Source: JAYPEY01 sp964519245 (GTDB lineage: Bacteria > Verrucomicrobiota > Verrucomicrobiia > Limisphaerales > JAYPEY01). From it: DNA of 49,822 nucleotides. The first letter of the stretch is position 1. The number at the start of each line of letters is the position of its first letter. The notes below the pieces were generated by a model. That model saw only the letters and a program-made list of their open reading frames with translations, was not told the DNA's origin and searched no databases. Shown here piece by piece: positions 8,813 to 17,732 of the stretch. The stretch lies in the NCBI GenBank assembly GCA_964519245.1, contig CAZFLK010000026.1, positions 1-49,822 of the forward strand, read 5' to 3'. The position numbers and the translations under genes were made by a program.

Positions 8813-9823
8813 ATGAAAGAAAACCCTCATATCGCAGTGGTTGGCGCGACCGGAGCCGTCGGCATCGACATGTTGAACGTGCTGGAACAGCGTCGGTTTC
8901 CGGTCGGAAAACTCACCCTCCTGGCCTCGGCCCGTTCAGCCGGCAAGACCCTGAGCTTCCGGGGAGAGGAAATCACCGTGAAGGAATTGACGAAGGAGTC
9001 TTTCGCCGGGATCGATATCGCCTTGTTCAGCGCCGGAGGCGGCATTTCGAAGGAATTCGCCCCTGCCGCCGAGGAAGCCGGCTGCGTTGTGGTGGACAAC
9101 TCCAGCGCTTTCCGCATGGACGACGACGTCCCGCTGGTCGTGCCGGAACTCAATGGCGAGGATGTCAAACGTCACAATGGCATCATCGCCAATCCGAACT
9201 GCTCAACCATCATCACACTGATGGCCCTCGCGCCGCTGCATCAGGCCTTCGGAGTGAAGCGCATCTTCGCGTCGACCTACCAGGCGGTTTCCGGCAGCGG
9301 CGCCAAGGCATTGGAGGAACTGAAGAACCAGGTCGGGCAGATCGTGAACGGAGAGCCCGTGACGAAGGAGGTCTACCCGCACCAGATCGCCTTCAACGTC
9401 CTGCCTCATGTCGATGTCTTCCTCGATTCGGGCTACACGAAGGAGGAGATGAAGATGGAGAACGAGGGGCGCAAGATCATGCATCACCCCACCTTCCGCG
9501 CCAGCACAACCTGTGTGCGCGTGCCCGTCTACCGGGCCCATTCCATCGCCGTCAGCGCCGAGTTTGAGAAGCCGGCGTCCGTCGAGGCGGCCCGCGAGGT
9601 CCTCACGGCCGCCGCCGGCATCGATGTGGTCGACTCGCCCGAGGAGAACCAATATCCCCTGCCTCTCAATGTGGCCGAACGGGACAACTGCCAGGTGGGT
9701 CGCATTCGCAAGGACTGCGCGATGGACAATGGCCTCTGTTTCTGGGTCGCGGGAGATCAACTCCTCAAGGGCGCGGCGCTCAACGCCGTCCAGATCGCGG
9801 AGGAGTTGCTCAAGCTCGACTGA
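8813..9823 (+). CDS. asd: Aspartate-semialdehyde dehydrogenase
   Basis: A 336-residue enzyme that reduces aspartyl phosphate to aspartate semialdehyde, the branch point to lysine, diaminopimelate, methionine and threonine. The NADP-binding motif GATGAVG lies at residues 11-17. The nucleophile is Cys130 in NPNCST and the catalytic base His243 in YRAHS, within the CVRVPVYRAHS region. Length and ends are normal. The start is fixed by the position of the nucleotide-binding motif ten residues from the N terminus. It has its own strong promoter and is convergent with the beta-helix gene, 10 bp away. Confidence 0.97.
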   Translation: MKENPHIAVVGATGAVGIDMLNVLEQRRFPVGKLTLLASARSAGKTLSFRGEEITVKELTKESFAGIDIALFSAGGGISKEFAPAAEEAGCVVVDNSSAFRMDDDVPLVVPELNGEDVKRHNGIIANPNCSTIITLMALAPLHQAFGVKRIFASTYQAVSGSGAKALEELKNQVGQIVNGEPVTKEVYPHQIAFNVLPHVDVFLDSGYTKEEMKMENEGRKIMHHPTFRASTTCVRVPVYRAHSIAVSAEFEKPASVEAAREVLTAAAGIDVVDSPEENQYPLPLNVAERDNCQVGRIRKDCAMDNGLCFWVAGDQLLKGAALNAVQIAEELLKLD

Positions 9824-9833
9824 GGGCTGCGCT

Positions 9834-11135
9834 TCATCGCGGCAGTTCGCGGTTGCAGACTCCCTCTGTCCCGGGGGCAAAAAGATTGCTGGAGAAGCGC
9901 AGGTTCTGAGGCCCGCGCGGACCGCCCGGCAGGATCACCGCATAGCGGTAATGCGGCTCGCCAATGCAATGGATCAGGTTGCCGATGACGAGCACATCCG
10001 CCAATGCCGGGTCGTCGGGCTGCTGCCCCGTGTCGAATTTGAAAGGCGACCGCTCCTTCCCCCAGATCCAGCCGGCGTCGCCGTGACCGAAGTCGGAAAT
10101 GATGTTTCCGGAAATGATGGAGCCCCCGTCGCGGTTGCCATCGTGAGCCGCCGCGCCGGGCATGAGCCCGATCGCCCAGAGGCTGTTCCGCGTGAACTGG
10201 TTGCCACGGATCAGGACATTGCGCGAACCGTGCATCGCCTTCATCCCGATGAAGGAATTCACGACAACGTTGTCCGCGACGATCACGTGGTCGGAATGCA
10301 GGTCAATGCCCTGGGCGGCGTTCTCGATATGATTGCCCAGGATGCGAGTAAGGTCGCTGACCTCCGGCGAGGTCACGATGATGCCGGAGCCCTGCTGCCA
10401 GTTGTCCGTGTAACCGGCGTCCCAGGCTTGCTGACTGACGATGCCCCCCTTCTCCGGGTTCTTCTTGATCCAGTCACCAAGACGATGCTTCGCCTTGATC
10501 TCCGGCGTCGGGACCAAGTTCTCCTCAATCACCCGATTGCCCTCGATCAGGGTTCCCCGGCTGGTCCTGACGCTGATGCCCGTGCCGTCCGTGCAGTTGA
10601 AGGCGTAGCCCCAGTCTGGGCTCCCGGTGCGGTCGTCCACGGTGATGCGCATGTAGTTGCGGACCAGACAGCGACTGATCCGTGCATCGCGACAGTCACG
10701 CAGGGCGATCGCGGCTGAGCGCGTGCGGTTGTCAACCACCCGCAGGTTCTCAAGCGTCAAGTCGCGGCAACGAATCGCAAGGACGCCCTCCTTGTCGGTG
10801 TCCAGCCTTCCTTCGGGCCGCGTCAGGGTCAGGTCGCGGATGACGATGCCGGTCGCGTTCTCGATCTCGAGGATCGGCTGGTCCGCGCTGGTCTGGATGA
10901 TCCGCCCGGAGCCATACAATCCGCCGCCGTTTCCCCGCAAGCGCAGTTTCTCACTGATGACGTGATCGCCGGCCGGGACGTGGATCATCACTCCGGGATG
11001 AGCGTCAAGCGCGGCCTGGATCGTGTCATGGTCGGCGACGGAAATCCGATCGCCCGCGCGAGATGGAAGAGCGCCAACGAACAAGAACGGCCCGGCGAGG
11101 AAAAGAAAGCGAACAGAGCGGGGAATCAGATTCAC
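9834..11135 (-). CDS. Secreted right-handed parallel beta-helix protein
   Basis: A 433-residue protein with a GTG start and a signal peptide (about residues 1-27, cleavage after SRA). An opening pectate-lyase-like element follows (DTIQAALDAHPG...IHVPAGDHVI), then many short repeats of the type 'I-x-x-N-x-I/V' (for example IEGNRVIEENL, ILGNHIENA, IRGNQFTRN, ISGNIISDFG). This is the signature of a right-handed parallel beta-helix. Such folds bind or cleave polysaccharides, but the catalytic class cannot be assigned. It lies 74 bp downstream of the GDSL-like gene on the same strand, so the pair may form a carbohydrate-related operon. Confidence 0.85.
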   Translation of the reverse strand: MNLIPRSVRFLFLAGPFLFVGALPSRAGDRISVADHDTIQAALDAHPGVMIHVPAGDHVISEKLRLRGNGGGLYGSGRIIQTSADQPILEIENATGIVIRDLTLTRPEGRLDTDKEGVLAIRCRDLTLENLRVVDNRTRSAAIALRDCRDARISRCLVRNYMRITVDDRTGSPDWGYAFNCTDGTGISVRTSRGTLIEGNRVIEENLVPTPEIKAKHRLGDWIKKNPEKGGIVSQQAWDAGYTDNWQQGSGIIVTSPEVSDLTRILGNHIENAAQGIDLHSDHVIVADNVVVNSFIGMKAMHGSRNVLIRGNQFTRNSLWAIGLMPGAAAHDGNRDGGSIISGNIISDFGHGDAGWIWGKERSPFKFDTGQQPDDPALADVLVIGNLIHCIGEPHYRYAVILPGGPRGPQNLRFSSNLFAPGTEGVCNRELPR

Positions 11136-11209
11136 GGGCGTATTGGTATCCTGAACGACCGTGATTCAACAACCTCCAAGAAGACGCGCTGCTCGATAGC
11201 CCCAGCCCG

Positions 11210-12664
11210 TCAATCCCCCTTCACCGGCAGCGGCGGGCGATAGATATGGAAGGCCGCCGGACGCAGGGATTTCCCTTTCTTCTCCGGCAGCAGGGTCAAC
11301 GTATGCGGACCATTCACCAACCCCTGAGCCAGAACGGCCGTCAAGGTGGACTCACGAGTGGGGTCGAACTCCTTCGGCGCCCGCCAAGTGTCCACGAACA
11401 GCGGCTTCGTTTCCCAGGTCACCTGGTAATCTACCGGCAGCTTTGCCTTACGGTAACGCAGGGACCAGTTGAACATCCACATCCGCGGCTCAATCACCAC
11501 CCGCCCCGAACTGGACACGAAACGCTCCTTGTGATCGCCGCGCCCGTCGAAACCGGTCTTGGAGCCGGTGACCTCATACTTCAGGACATCGTCTTCCAGA
11601 TCGCATTCCAGAATCTTCGCGGTCCAGGTCTCCACCTGCAGCGGCGAAACATGGTCAATCTTGTCGAACGCCGGCCGCCCCGCCACCGGCGTCGAGCTCG
11701 GCCGGGTATGGTAGTAAAGCGCAGGATTCGAAGAGGGCGCCTTGCCGTCGATCAGGACCCGCGCCGCGCCGCCGCCGGAATCCGGCCGCGCCACCACGTC
11801 CACGCGGTTGCCGACAAAATCCAACATCAGCGAACCGTCCTTCCCCGGTCGCACCCGCGGATCGTCGCCGGGAACCTTGGTGACGAGCCCACGCCAAGCC
11901 TCGTCGGCACGCCCGGGATGGCATTGCAGGTGAGGCTTGACCAGTTCGGCGATGAGGAAGTTGCCCAACTCATTCGGATGCACCGTATCGCGGAGGGTGT
12001 CCTTCACGACGAGCCCGTGCTTCTTCAAGTATCGCTGCATGCCGGCGCGAACATCGGCGACCTCGCATCCCAACTCACGACCGAGTCGGTGATAGAGATC
12101 CGAGATTGCCTGGTCGGCGCCGTCGGTCCGCAACACGTCGGGATGGTGCGGATCGCCATCCGGCGGCACGGTCTTCGGCCAGCGGAGATTGCTGGTCCAG
12201 AGCAGGACCTCAGCGGTCGTGCGTTCGCGGATGCGACGGATGATCTTCTCCTGATGCCCGGTCTCAACGCCGCCCCAGACATGAAAGATCACCAGATCGG
12301 GATAGAAGAGATACAGGTCGAACTCCGCCGTATTGATCAAAACCGGCCCGCCGTAGCCACCGATCGCACGGTTCTCGATCTCCAGGTCCGCGTGGGGAAA
12401 CCGCGTGCGCAGGTCATTGGCGACATCCTGCCACCACGGATTGCGCGTCACCGACTGCCCGTAGAAAAGAATGCGAACGTGGTTGCGCTGCTCCGGGGAA
12501 CTTGTTGCAAGGCGGGTCATCGTCCGCTGGATACGGGAGCCAAGCGTCGCGCGATCGGCGACCGGTTCGGGCCGCGCGAAAGATTTCGCAGGCTTCGGCG
12601 CGGCGGAATGGGCGGCCGCTGCGAGAAGCAACGATAGCAACAGGAAAGAGCTCGTGCGTGTCAT
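11210..12664 (-). CDS. Secreted SGNH/GDSL-like hydrolase with C-terminal extension
   Basis: A 484-residue protein beginning MTRTSSFLLL, with a signal peptide ending near AAHSAAP. The start at 12664 was chosen because the 69 residues upstream to 12871 are non-signal and overlap an intergenic repeat. SGNH-like blocks are visible. Block I reads FYGQSVT, with Gln in place of the usual Asp. A Gly block (IGGYGG), an HVWGG block and a final DTVHPNELGN carrying the Asp-x-x-His pair follow. About 230 further residues look beta-rich and may bind carbohydrate. A deacetylase or esterase role on polysaccharides is an inference. It probably shares a transcript with the downstream beta-helix gene. Confidence 0.8.
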   Translation of the reverse strand: MTRTSSFLLLSLLLAAAAHSAAPKPAKSFARPEPVADRATLGSRIQRTMTRLATSSPEQRNHVRILFYGQSVTRNPWWQDVANDLRTRFPHADLEIENRAIGGYGGPVLINTAEFDLYLFYPDLVIFHVWGGVETGHQEKIIRRIRERTTAEVLLWTSNLRWPKTVPPDGDPHHPDVLRTDGADQAISDLYHRLGRELGCEVADVRAGMQRYLKKHGLVVKDTLRDTVHPNELGNFLIAELVKPHLQCHPGRADEAWRGLVTKVPGDDPRVRPGKDGSLMLDFVGNRVDVVARPDSGGGAARVLIDGKAPSSNPALYYHTRPSSTPVAGRPAFDKIDHVSPLQVETWTAKILECDLEDDVLKYEVTGSKTGFDGRGDHKERFVSSSGRVVIEPRMWMFNWSLRYRKAKLPVDYQVTWETKPLFVDTWRAPKEFDPTRESTLTAVLAQGLVNGPHTLTLLPEKKGKSLRPAAFHIYRPPLPVKGD

Positions 12665-12775
12665 GACCCCACGAAACTGCCTTGATCGACCAAGGATGGG
12701 AACTACGGAAAACACGGAATAACCGGAATGACCTGATCGCTCACACCCTCCGTCGAAGCCCCTTGTGAACCGCGC

Positions 12776-12820
12776 CCGCGGAGCGAGGTTGTGACCCGCC
12801 TTCGGGACCAGCCGCAGCCA
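12776..12820 (-). repeat. Dispersed intergenic repeat, copy 1
   Basis: Read on the minus strand, these 45 bases match 16246-16290 at 35 of 45 positions without gaps. Shared blocks include GCTGCGG, GGTCCCGA and CGCTCCG. The element is intergenic in both places. Confidence 0.65.
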
Positions 12821-12872
12821 CCCTGAACTGAAGAGAGCCTCGGCAATCCCCCTCCTTTTCGTCCGCCACAAC

Positions 12873-12905
12873 GCTGCGGCCGGGCTCCGACACAGCCGCG
12901 CCCCC
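12873..12905 (+). repeat. Dispersed intergenic repeat, shortened copy
   Basis: GCTGCGG at the left and ACACAGCCGCGC at the right match the copy at 16246-16290 in the same orientation. About seven to eight bases are missing from the middle. It lies 53 bp from copy 1 in the opposite orientation, so the two could fold together. Confidence 0.5.
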
Positions 12906-12940
12906 TTCCCCCGACCAAGAAATGATTGCGTTTGGCAGAA

Positions 12941-12968
12941 TTGGGGTTGCAGTTCGATTGAATACTAT
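12941..12968 (+). promoter_or_regulatory. Possible promoter of the DUF1592/DUF1552 pair
   Basis: TTGGGG (12941-12946) is followed after 16 bp by TACTAT (12963-12968), 9 bp before the ATG at 12978. Both elements are partial matches, so this is tentative. If the true start is the ATG at 12996, the leader would be about 20 nt. Confidence 0.3.
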
Positions 12969-12977
12969 GCGAATCGA

Positions 12978-15900
12978 ATGCCTCTGATGTCACCAATGAG
13001 TTCTGGCTTCAACCAACTCCTGAAACGCGCGCTGGGCGCCGCGGGTTTGGCGACCGGTTTGACCGCGGGTTCCCTCCTGGCCGCGCCGAACTGGAAGAAC
13101 GTCGAACCGATCCTGGCCGCCAAGTGCTACGACTGCCACGGCGGCAGGAAGACCAAGGGGGATATCGATCTGAAAACCCTGGCAAGCGTATCGAACTTCT
13201 CCAAGACCTTCGAGACCTGGATCCGCGCAATGGAGACCATCGAGGACGGCGACATGCCGCCGCCCAAATCCGAGCAACTGACCGACCAGGAAACGGCCGT
13301 TGTCACCAGTTGGGTGAACCGTGAACTGGACAAGCTCGCCGAGGCCAACCCCGGCGACCCCGGCCCCGTGACCATGCGCCGCCTCACCAACGCCGAGTAC
13401 GACCGCACCATCCGCGATCTCACCGGCCACGACTACGACCTCGCCGCCGGATTCCAAACCGACGGCGGCGGCGGCGAGGGCTTCTCCAACACCGGCGACG
13501 TGCTCTTCCTCAGCTCAGCCGCGCTGGACAAGTATTTCATTGCCGCCCGCAAGCTCGCCGACCACGCCACGATCATGCCCGGCACCGGGATCGTCTTTCA
13601 CGACCACCGCATCGGCCTCCGCGGCCCCGAACAACTCAAGGCCCACTCCGAGCAAGGACTCTATGTCTGGTACCAACAGAAGGCCGGTGAACACCTGCCC
13701 AAGGATTTCGACGACATGCGCGAGGGCGACTACATGCTCGCCTGTTGGAAACATCGCCACTTCAAGAAACCCATCGCCGACCTCGCCAAAGAAACCGGCC
13801 TCAAGATTCCCTTCCTTCAAAACTGGTGGAAGCTCGTCAACAGCACGGAACCCAAGTCCCGCTTTCTCGACCTCACCCGCGTCGCTTGGCGTGAACTGCC
13901 CCGCCCCGACGCCGCCAAACCGAAAGAAGTTCCGACCAGTGTCTCGAAACGGATCGGAGAAATCGAAGCCGATCTCCTCTCCTGGAACAATCCAAAGAAA
14001 CCCGGCAGCGGAGTGCAACGCCGACAGCAGGACGCCGACGGCATCCGCCCCTACCCTGTCAGCGCCGACGTCCGCGGCCATTCCAAGGTCCACCTCTGCA
14101 TCGGCGATGACGGCGACGGAGCCAAGGGCGACATCGCCCTCATCCGCAAGATCGACGTGCGCGTCGGCAAGAAAACCCTGAATTACTTCGACTGGCTGAA
14201 ACAGGAGATCGGTGAGAATAGGAAACGCCTTGCCACCACGCCCGAGCCCGCCAACGCCGACGGCATCAAAGCCCGCGTCACCGAACTGGAAACGATCCGC
14301 GCCGCCTTCGGAAAACACCCGAACGAAGGCCGCAAGATCGAAGCAAACAGACTCGCCCTGTCCGCCCCGCGGGTCTTCACCCTGCCCCTGCCCAATGACG
14401 CCCACCACATCCGCGTCGACATCCGATTGGATCTTCAAAACGCCGACATCGAAGACGCCACGATGCAGTGGACCCTGACCACCGGCAAACCCCGCGACAT
14501 GACGAAGATCATCCCCGGCGTCCTGACCATCTGGAAGATCAAGACCAAGGCGCACCGCCAGACCATGGGAGACTTCGGCGTGATGAGACAGGCCTTCCCG
14601 GACATGTTCGAACGCCGCCTTGAGCAAGTGGCCCGAAACCTCTATCGCAATTCCCCCGGCTACACAGTCTACTACTTCAGCGACGAGCAACTCGGCGATA
14701 TCCTCGGCGAGGCCGATCGCAAGCAACTTGCGGCCATGAGGAAGGACTGGGGCCTGACCGCCCCCGGCAGCCTGAACGACGCCCAGCGGAAGGACTACGA
14801 CAACTCCATGATTGGGCATCTGCGCCGCTTCGCCGAACGCGCCTGGCGCCGCCCGCTCACCGCCGCGGAAAAGGATAATCTCGCCCAACTCTACCGCGAC
14901 GGCCTCGCCAAGAAACTCGACCGCGAATCCGCCGCCCGCGAGGTCTTGGTTCGCGGGCTCGTCTCCCCGCACTTCCTCTTCAAGGCCGAGACCCTGCCCC
15001 CCGCGAAAGTGGCCAACGCCACACGCGACCTGCCCCTTTCCGCATGGGAACTCGCCTCCCGGCTCAGCTACTTCCTCTGGTCCTCCATGCCCGATGACGA
15101 ACTACGCCGCCTCGCCGCCGACGGCAGCCTGCTCAAACCCGAGGGGCTCGCCGCCCAGACCAGCCGGCTGCTCAAGGACGTCCGCGCCGGAGCCTTGGCT
15201 GAAGAGTTTGCCGGACAGTTGTTCAAGTTCAACGACTTCGAAGCCCACAAGGACGTGGACCTGGAGACGTTTCCCGAATTCACCCCGGAACTGCGCGCCG
15301 ACCTCTACCGCGAGGCCGTGGAATACTTCACCCACCTCATACGCGAGGACCGCAAGGTGGCGGACATCATCGCCGGCGAGACCACTTTTCTCAATGAGCG
15401 GTTGGCGACATTCTATGGCGTGCCGGACGTGAACGGCCCCGAGTTCCGCGAGGTGACGGTGACAAAGCATCATCGCGGCGGCCTCCTTGGCATGGGCGCC
15501 GTCCTCACCAAAACCTCGCGTCCACATCGCACCAGCCCGGTCGTGCGCGGCGACTACCTCTACCAGGTCGTGCTCGGCTTCACCCCGCCCCCGCCCCCGC
15601 CGAACGTTCCCCAGCTGAATGAAGACAGCCTCAAGCCCGCGACCCTGCGCGAGGAATTGAAACGCCACCGGGAGGATCCGGCCTGCTCTGTCTGCCATGA
15701 CCGTATCGATCCACTCGGCTTCATGCTGGAGTCCTTTGATCCCATCGGCCGCTACCGCGTCACCGACGCGGCCGGAGACCGAATCGACAACACCGGCGAG
15801 ATCAAGCCCGGCCAAGCCTTCAAGGACATCGATGGCTTGCGCCAATACCTCACCGGCAACATCAACCTCTTCAACGCCCAGTTCTGTCGCAAGCTCCTTG

Positions 15901-16070
15901 GCTACGCCCTTGGCCGCGCCGTCATTCCCAGCGACAAGGACCTACTCGCCCGCATGGAACAGGCTCTTGAATCCAGTGAAGGCCGCTTCTCCGCCGCCGT
16001 GCAGGAAATCGTGAAGAGCCGTCAATTCCGCAACCGCCGAGCCGAAGCCACCGTCGCCGCGGCGAAATAG
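12978..16070 (+). CDS. Secreted cytochrome-like DUF1592-family protein (DUF1587/1592/1588/1585)
   Basis: A 1,030-residue PVC-type secreted protein of unknown biochemical role. A signal peptide occupies about residues 1-36; the ATG at 12996 is an equally good start. A planctomycete-type cytochrome domain follows, with heme motif CYDCH at residues 50-54, then a DUF1587-like segment (about 125-190, MRRLTNAEYDRTIRDLTG) and a beta-rich middle. The DUF1595/1592 region follows (about 610-830, RRFAERAWRRPLTAAE, FLWSSMPDDEL), then DUF1588 (845-945) with a second CxxCH near 903 (CSVCHDRIDPLGF), and DUF1585 (955-1025). These proteins are almost always paired with a DUF1552 protein, as here. A role in oxidative polymer use is inferred. 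Confidence 0.9.
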   Translation: MPLMSPMSSGFNQLLKRALGAAGLATGLTAGSLLAAPNWKNVEPILAAKCYDCHGGRKTKGDIDLKTLASVSNFSKTFETWIRAMETIEDGDMPPPKSEQLTDQETAVVTSWVNRELDKLAEANPGDPGPVTMRRLTNAEYDRTIRDLTGHDYDLAAGFQTDGGGGEGFSNTGDVLFLSSAALDKYFIAARKLADHATIMPGTGIVFHDHRIGLRGPEQLKAHSEQGLYVWYQQKAGEHLPKDFDDMREGDYMLACWKHRHFKKPIADLAKETGLKIPFLQNWWKLVNSTEPKSRFLDLTRVAWRELPRPDAAKPKEVPTSVSKRIGEIEADLLSWNNPKKPGSGVQRRQQDADGIRPYPVSADVRGHSKVHLCIGDDGDGAKGDIALIRKIDVRVGKKTLNYFDWLKQEIGENRKRLATTPEPANADGIKARVTELETIRAAFGKHPNEGRKIEANRLALSAPRVFTLPLPNDAHHIRVDIRLDLQNADIEDATMQWTLTTGKPRDMTKIIPGVLTIWKIKTKAHRQTMGDFGVMRQAFPDMFERRLEQVARNLYRNSPGYTVYYFSDEQLGDILGEADRKQLAAMRKDWGLTAPGSLNDAQRKDYDNSMIGHLRRFAERAWRRPLTAAEKDNLAQLYRDGLAKKLDRESAAREVLVRGLVSPHFLFKAETLPPAKVANATRDLPLSAWELASRLSYFLWSSMPDDELRRLAADGSLLKPEGLAAQTSRLLKDVRAGALAEEFAGQLFKFNDFEAHKDVDLETFPEFTPELRADLYREAVEYFTHLIREDRKVADIIAGETTFLNERLATFYGVPDVNGPEFREVTVTKHHRGGLLGMGAVLTKTSRPHRTSPVVRGDYLYQVVLGFTPPPPPPNVPQLNEDSLKPATLREELKRHREDPACSVCHDRIDPLGFMLESFDPIGRYRVTDAAGDRIDNTGEIKPGQAFKDIDGLRQYLTGNINLFNAQFCRKLLGYALGRAVIPSDKDLLARMEQALESSEGRFSAAVQEIVKSRQFRNRRAEATVAAAK

Positions 16071-16245
16071 CAATCCACGAACCGCATTCGCAACGCTTCG
16101 TCGAGTTGAAATGGACACGAATTCACACGAATGCAGGACGACGAGATCCGGCGTTGCCGGAGCGCAAATGTGTCGAAAACCAGTCGCAGCAAGGTTGGCG
16201 ACATTTAAAGTCCGGACTGTTTCCGAGAGCCCGCTCATCGGAAGT

Positions 16246-16290
16246 TGCTGCGGTCGGTCCCGAGGACGGGACACAGCCGCGCTCCGTGAG
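16246..16290 (+). repeat. Dispersed intergenic repeat, copy 2
   Basis: Plus-strand copy of the element at 12776-12820 (minus strand): 35 of 45 positions are identical. The centre GTCCCGAGGACGGGAC is itself a near-perfect palindrome, so the element can form a hairpin. Confidence 0.65.
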
Positions 16291-16336
16291 AGAGCATTTA
16301 TTGTGGATCACCGCAAGCGCCCCATTTCAGAAACCC

Positions 16337-16366
16337 ATCCGTGCTTCTCCGTGTTCATCCGCGGCT
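16337..16366. repeat. Three-unit 10-bp periodic repeat
   Basis: Three consecutive 10-bp units share the core TCCGYG: ATCCGTGCTT, CTCCGTGTTC and ATCCGCGGCT. A related two-unit stretch with core ACACGAA lies at 16112-16131, and another with core ACGGAA at 12703-12730. All three are intergenic and have the helical period of about 10 bp. Confidence 0.6.
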
Positions 16367-16403
16367 GAAACAGGTAGTTTAGAACCCAGATCCAATTTGC
16401 CAA

Positions 16404-17732
16404 ATGAACACCCGCACGAACCGCCGCATGTTTCTCCGGGGCGCCGGCGTCGCCCTCGGCCTCCCCTGGCTCGAATCCGTTAATGTCTTCGGCGCCGAAA
16501 CAAGAAAGGAAGCCGCCACCGCCCCTCGTCGCCTCGCCGTCTGTTTCACCGGCAACGGAGTCAATCCCCATCACTGGGGCGCGTCCATGGACCAGGGCAA
16601 TCTGAAGCTCTGGAAGAGCCTATCCCCGCTCGAACCGCTGAAGCGGAACGTCACGGTCTTCAAAGGCTTGTGGAATCCCACCACCGTCCAAGGCGAGGGC
16701 GGCCACTACCCGAAGATGAACATCCTCTCCGGACTCAAGGTCAAGAAGACCACCACCGACGTCGAGGTCGGCACGACCATGGACCAGCTCATCGCCGCCC
16801 AGACCTGCCGGATGACGCCCGTCCCCAGCATCGTGCTCGGCACGGAGCGGCCGCGCTACAGCACCGATTCCGGCTTCACCTCGATTTATTCCGCCTACAT
16901 CTCCTGGAGCTCACCCACCACCCCCGCGCCCAAGGAGATTTTCCCGCAGCAGGCCTTCGACCAACTCTTCGACGACGGCAGCCGCCGCAAGCGCGACAAG
17001 AGCATCCTCGACCTCGTCCTCGGCGACGCCCAGAGCCTGCGCCCCAAACTCAGCCAGCGCGACGCCCACAAGCTCGATGAATATCTCACTTCCGTTCGCG
17101 AGATTGAACAGCGCGTCGAGCAGGCCGAGAGGCAGAGCCAGGCGGAGACCACCGGCCAGGGCTGGCAGCCCTCCGTCACCAAGGCGACGCTCGCCCGCCC
17201 CGGGGCCGGCATCCCGAACAACCCGGAGGAGCACCTCCGCCTGATGTTCGACATCCTCCTGCTGGCCTTCCAGATGGACCGCACCCGCGTCGCCACCTTC
17301 ATGATGAACAACGACCTTTCGAACATGCGCTTCCCCAGCGTCGAGGGCGTCCGTGGCGGCATTCACGAACTTTCCCACCACGCCAACGACGAGACCCGAC
17401 TCGATCATTACCAACGAGTCAACGAGTTCCAGGTAAAGCTCTGGTCCGAATTTCTGACCAGAATGGCCGCGACCAACGAGGGCGAACGCAACCTCCTCGA
17501 AAACAGCATGATCATGCTCACCAGCAGCCTCATGGACGGCAACGCCCACGACTCACGCCAACTGCCGGTCGTGCTCGCCGGCGGAGGCGGCGGCTCGATC
17601 AAGGGCGGCCAACACCACGACCTCAGCAAGGAATCCAACCGCAAACTCTGCCGCCTCCATCTCGCCCTCATGGACCGCATGGGCGTCCGAATGGAGCGCT
17701 TCGGCGACGCCGAAACGGCCCTGCAAATCTGA
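16404..17732 (+). CDS. Tat-exported DUF1552 protein
   Basis: A 442-residue PVC-type DUF1552 protein. The N terminus has a twin-arginine export signal, NRRMFLRGAGVALGLPWLES, implying export in folded form. The body shows the family features: an opening RLAVCFTGNGVNPHHW, the segment MNILSGL, EYLTSVREIEQRVEQAE in a helical middle region, and a C-terminal GGGGGSIKGGQHHDL. DUF1552 proteins resemble sulfatase-like DUF1501 proteins, but their activity is unknown. It follows the DUF1592 gene in the same direction after a 333-bp repeat-rich gap, the usual pairing in Planctomycetes and Verrucomicrobia. Confidence 0.92.
   Translation: MNTRTNRRMFLRGAGVALGLPWLESVNVFGAETRKEAATAPRRLAVCFTGNGVNPHHWGASMDQGNLKLWKSLSPLEPLKRNVTVFKGLWNPTTVQGEGGHYPKMNILSGLKVKKTTTDVEVGTTMDQLIAAQTCRMTPVPSIVLGTERPRYSTDSGFTSIYSAYISWSSPTTPAPKEIFPQQAFDQLFDDGSRRKRDKSILDLVLGDAQSLRPKLSQRDAHKLDEYLTSVREIEQRVEQAERQSQAETTGQGWQPSVTKATLARPGAGIPNNPEEHLRLMFDILLLAFQMDRTRVATFMMNNDLSNMRFPSVEGVRGGIHELSHHANDETRLDHYQRVNEFQVKLWSEFLTRMAATNEGERNLLENSMIMLTSSLMDGNAHDSRQLPVVLAGGGGGSIKGGQHHDLSKESNRKLCRLHLALMDRMGVRMERFGDAETALQI

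Larger units (their letters stand above)
12665..12977. other. Repeat-bearing divergent intergenic region
   Basis: This 313-bp gap lies between the divergent GDSL-like and DUF1592 genes. It contains a 10-bp periodic stretch (12703-12730, units around ACGGAA), two copies of a ~45-bp dispersed repeat (12776-12820 and 12873-12905) and a promoter-like element for the plus-strand gene. No coding sequence was recognised. Confidence 0.65.
16071..16403. other. Repeat-rich gap between the DUF1592 and DUF1552 genes
   Basis: These 333 bp separate two genes of one functional pair. They hold a two-unit 10-bp periodic repeat (16112-16131), the 45-bp dispersed repeat (16246-16290) and a three-unit 10-bp periodic repeat (16337-16366). 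No open frame here resembles a protein. Confidence 0.65.

Noticed and set aside
13515..14972. 485-codon minus-strand frame opposite the DUF1592 gene
   Set aside because: Composition is typical of an antisense shadow and there is no start context.
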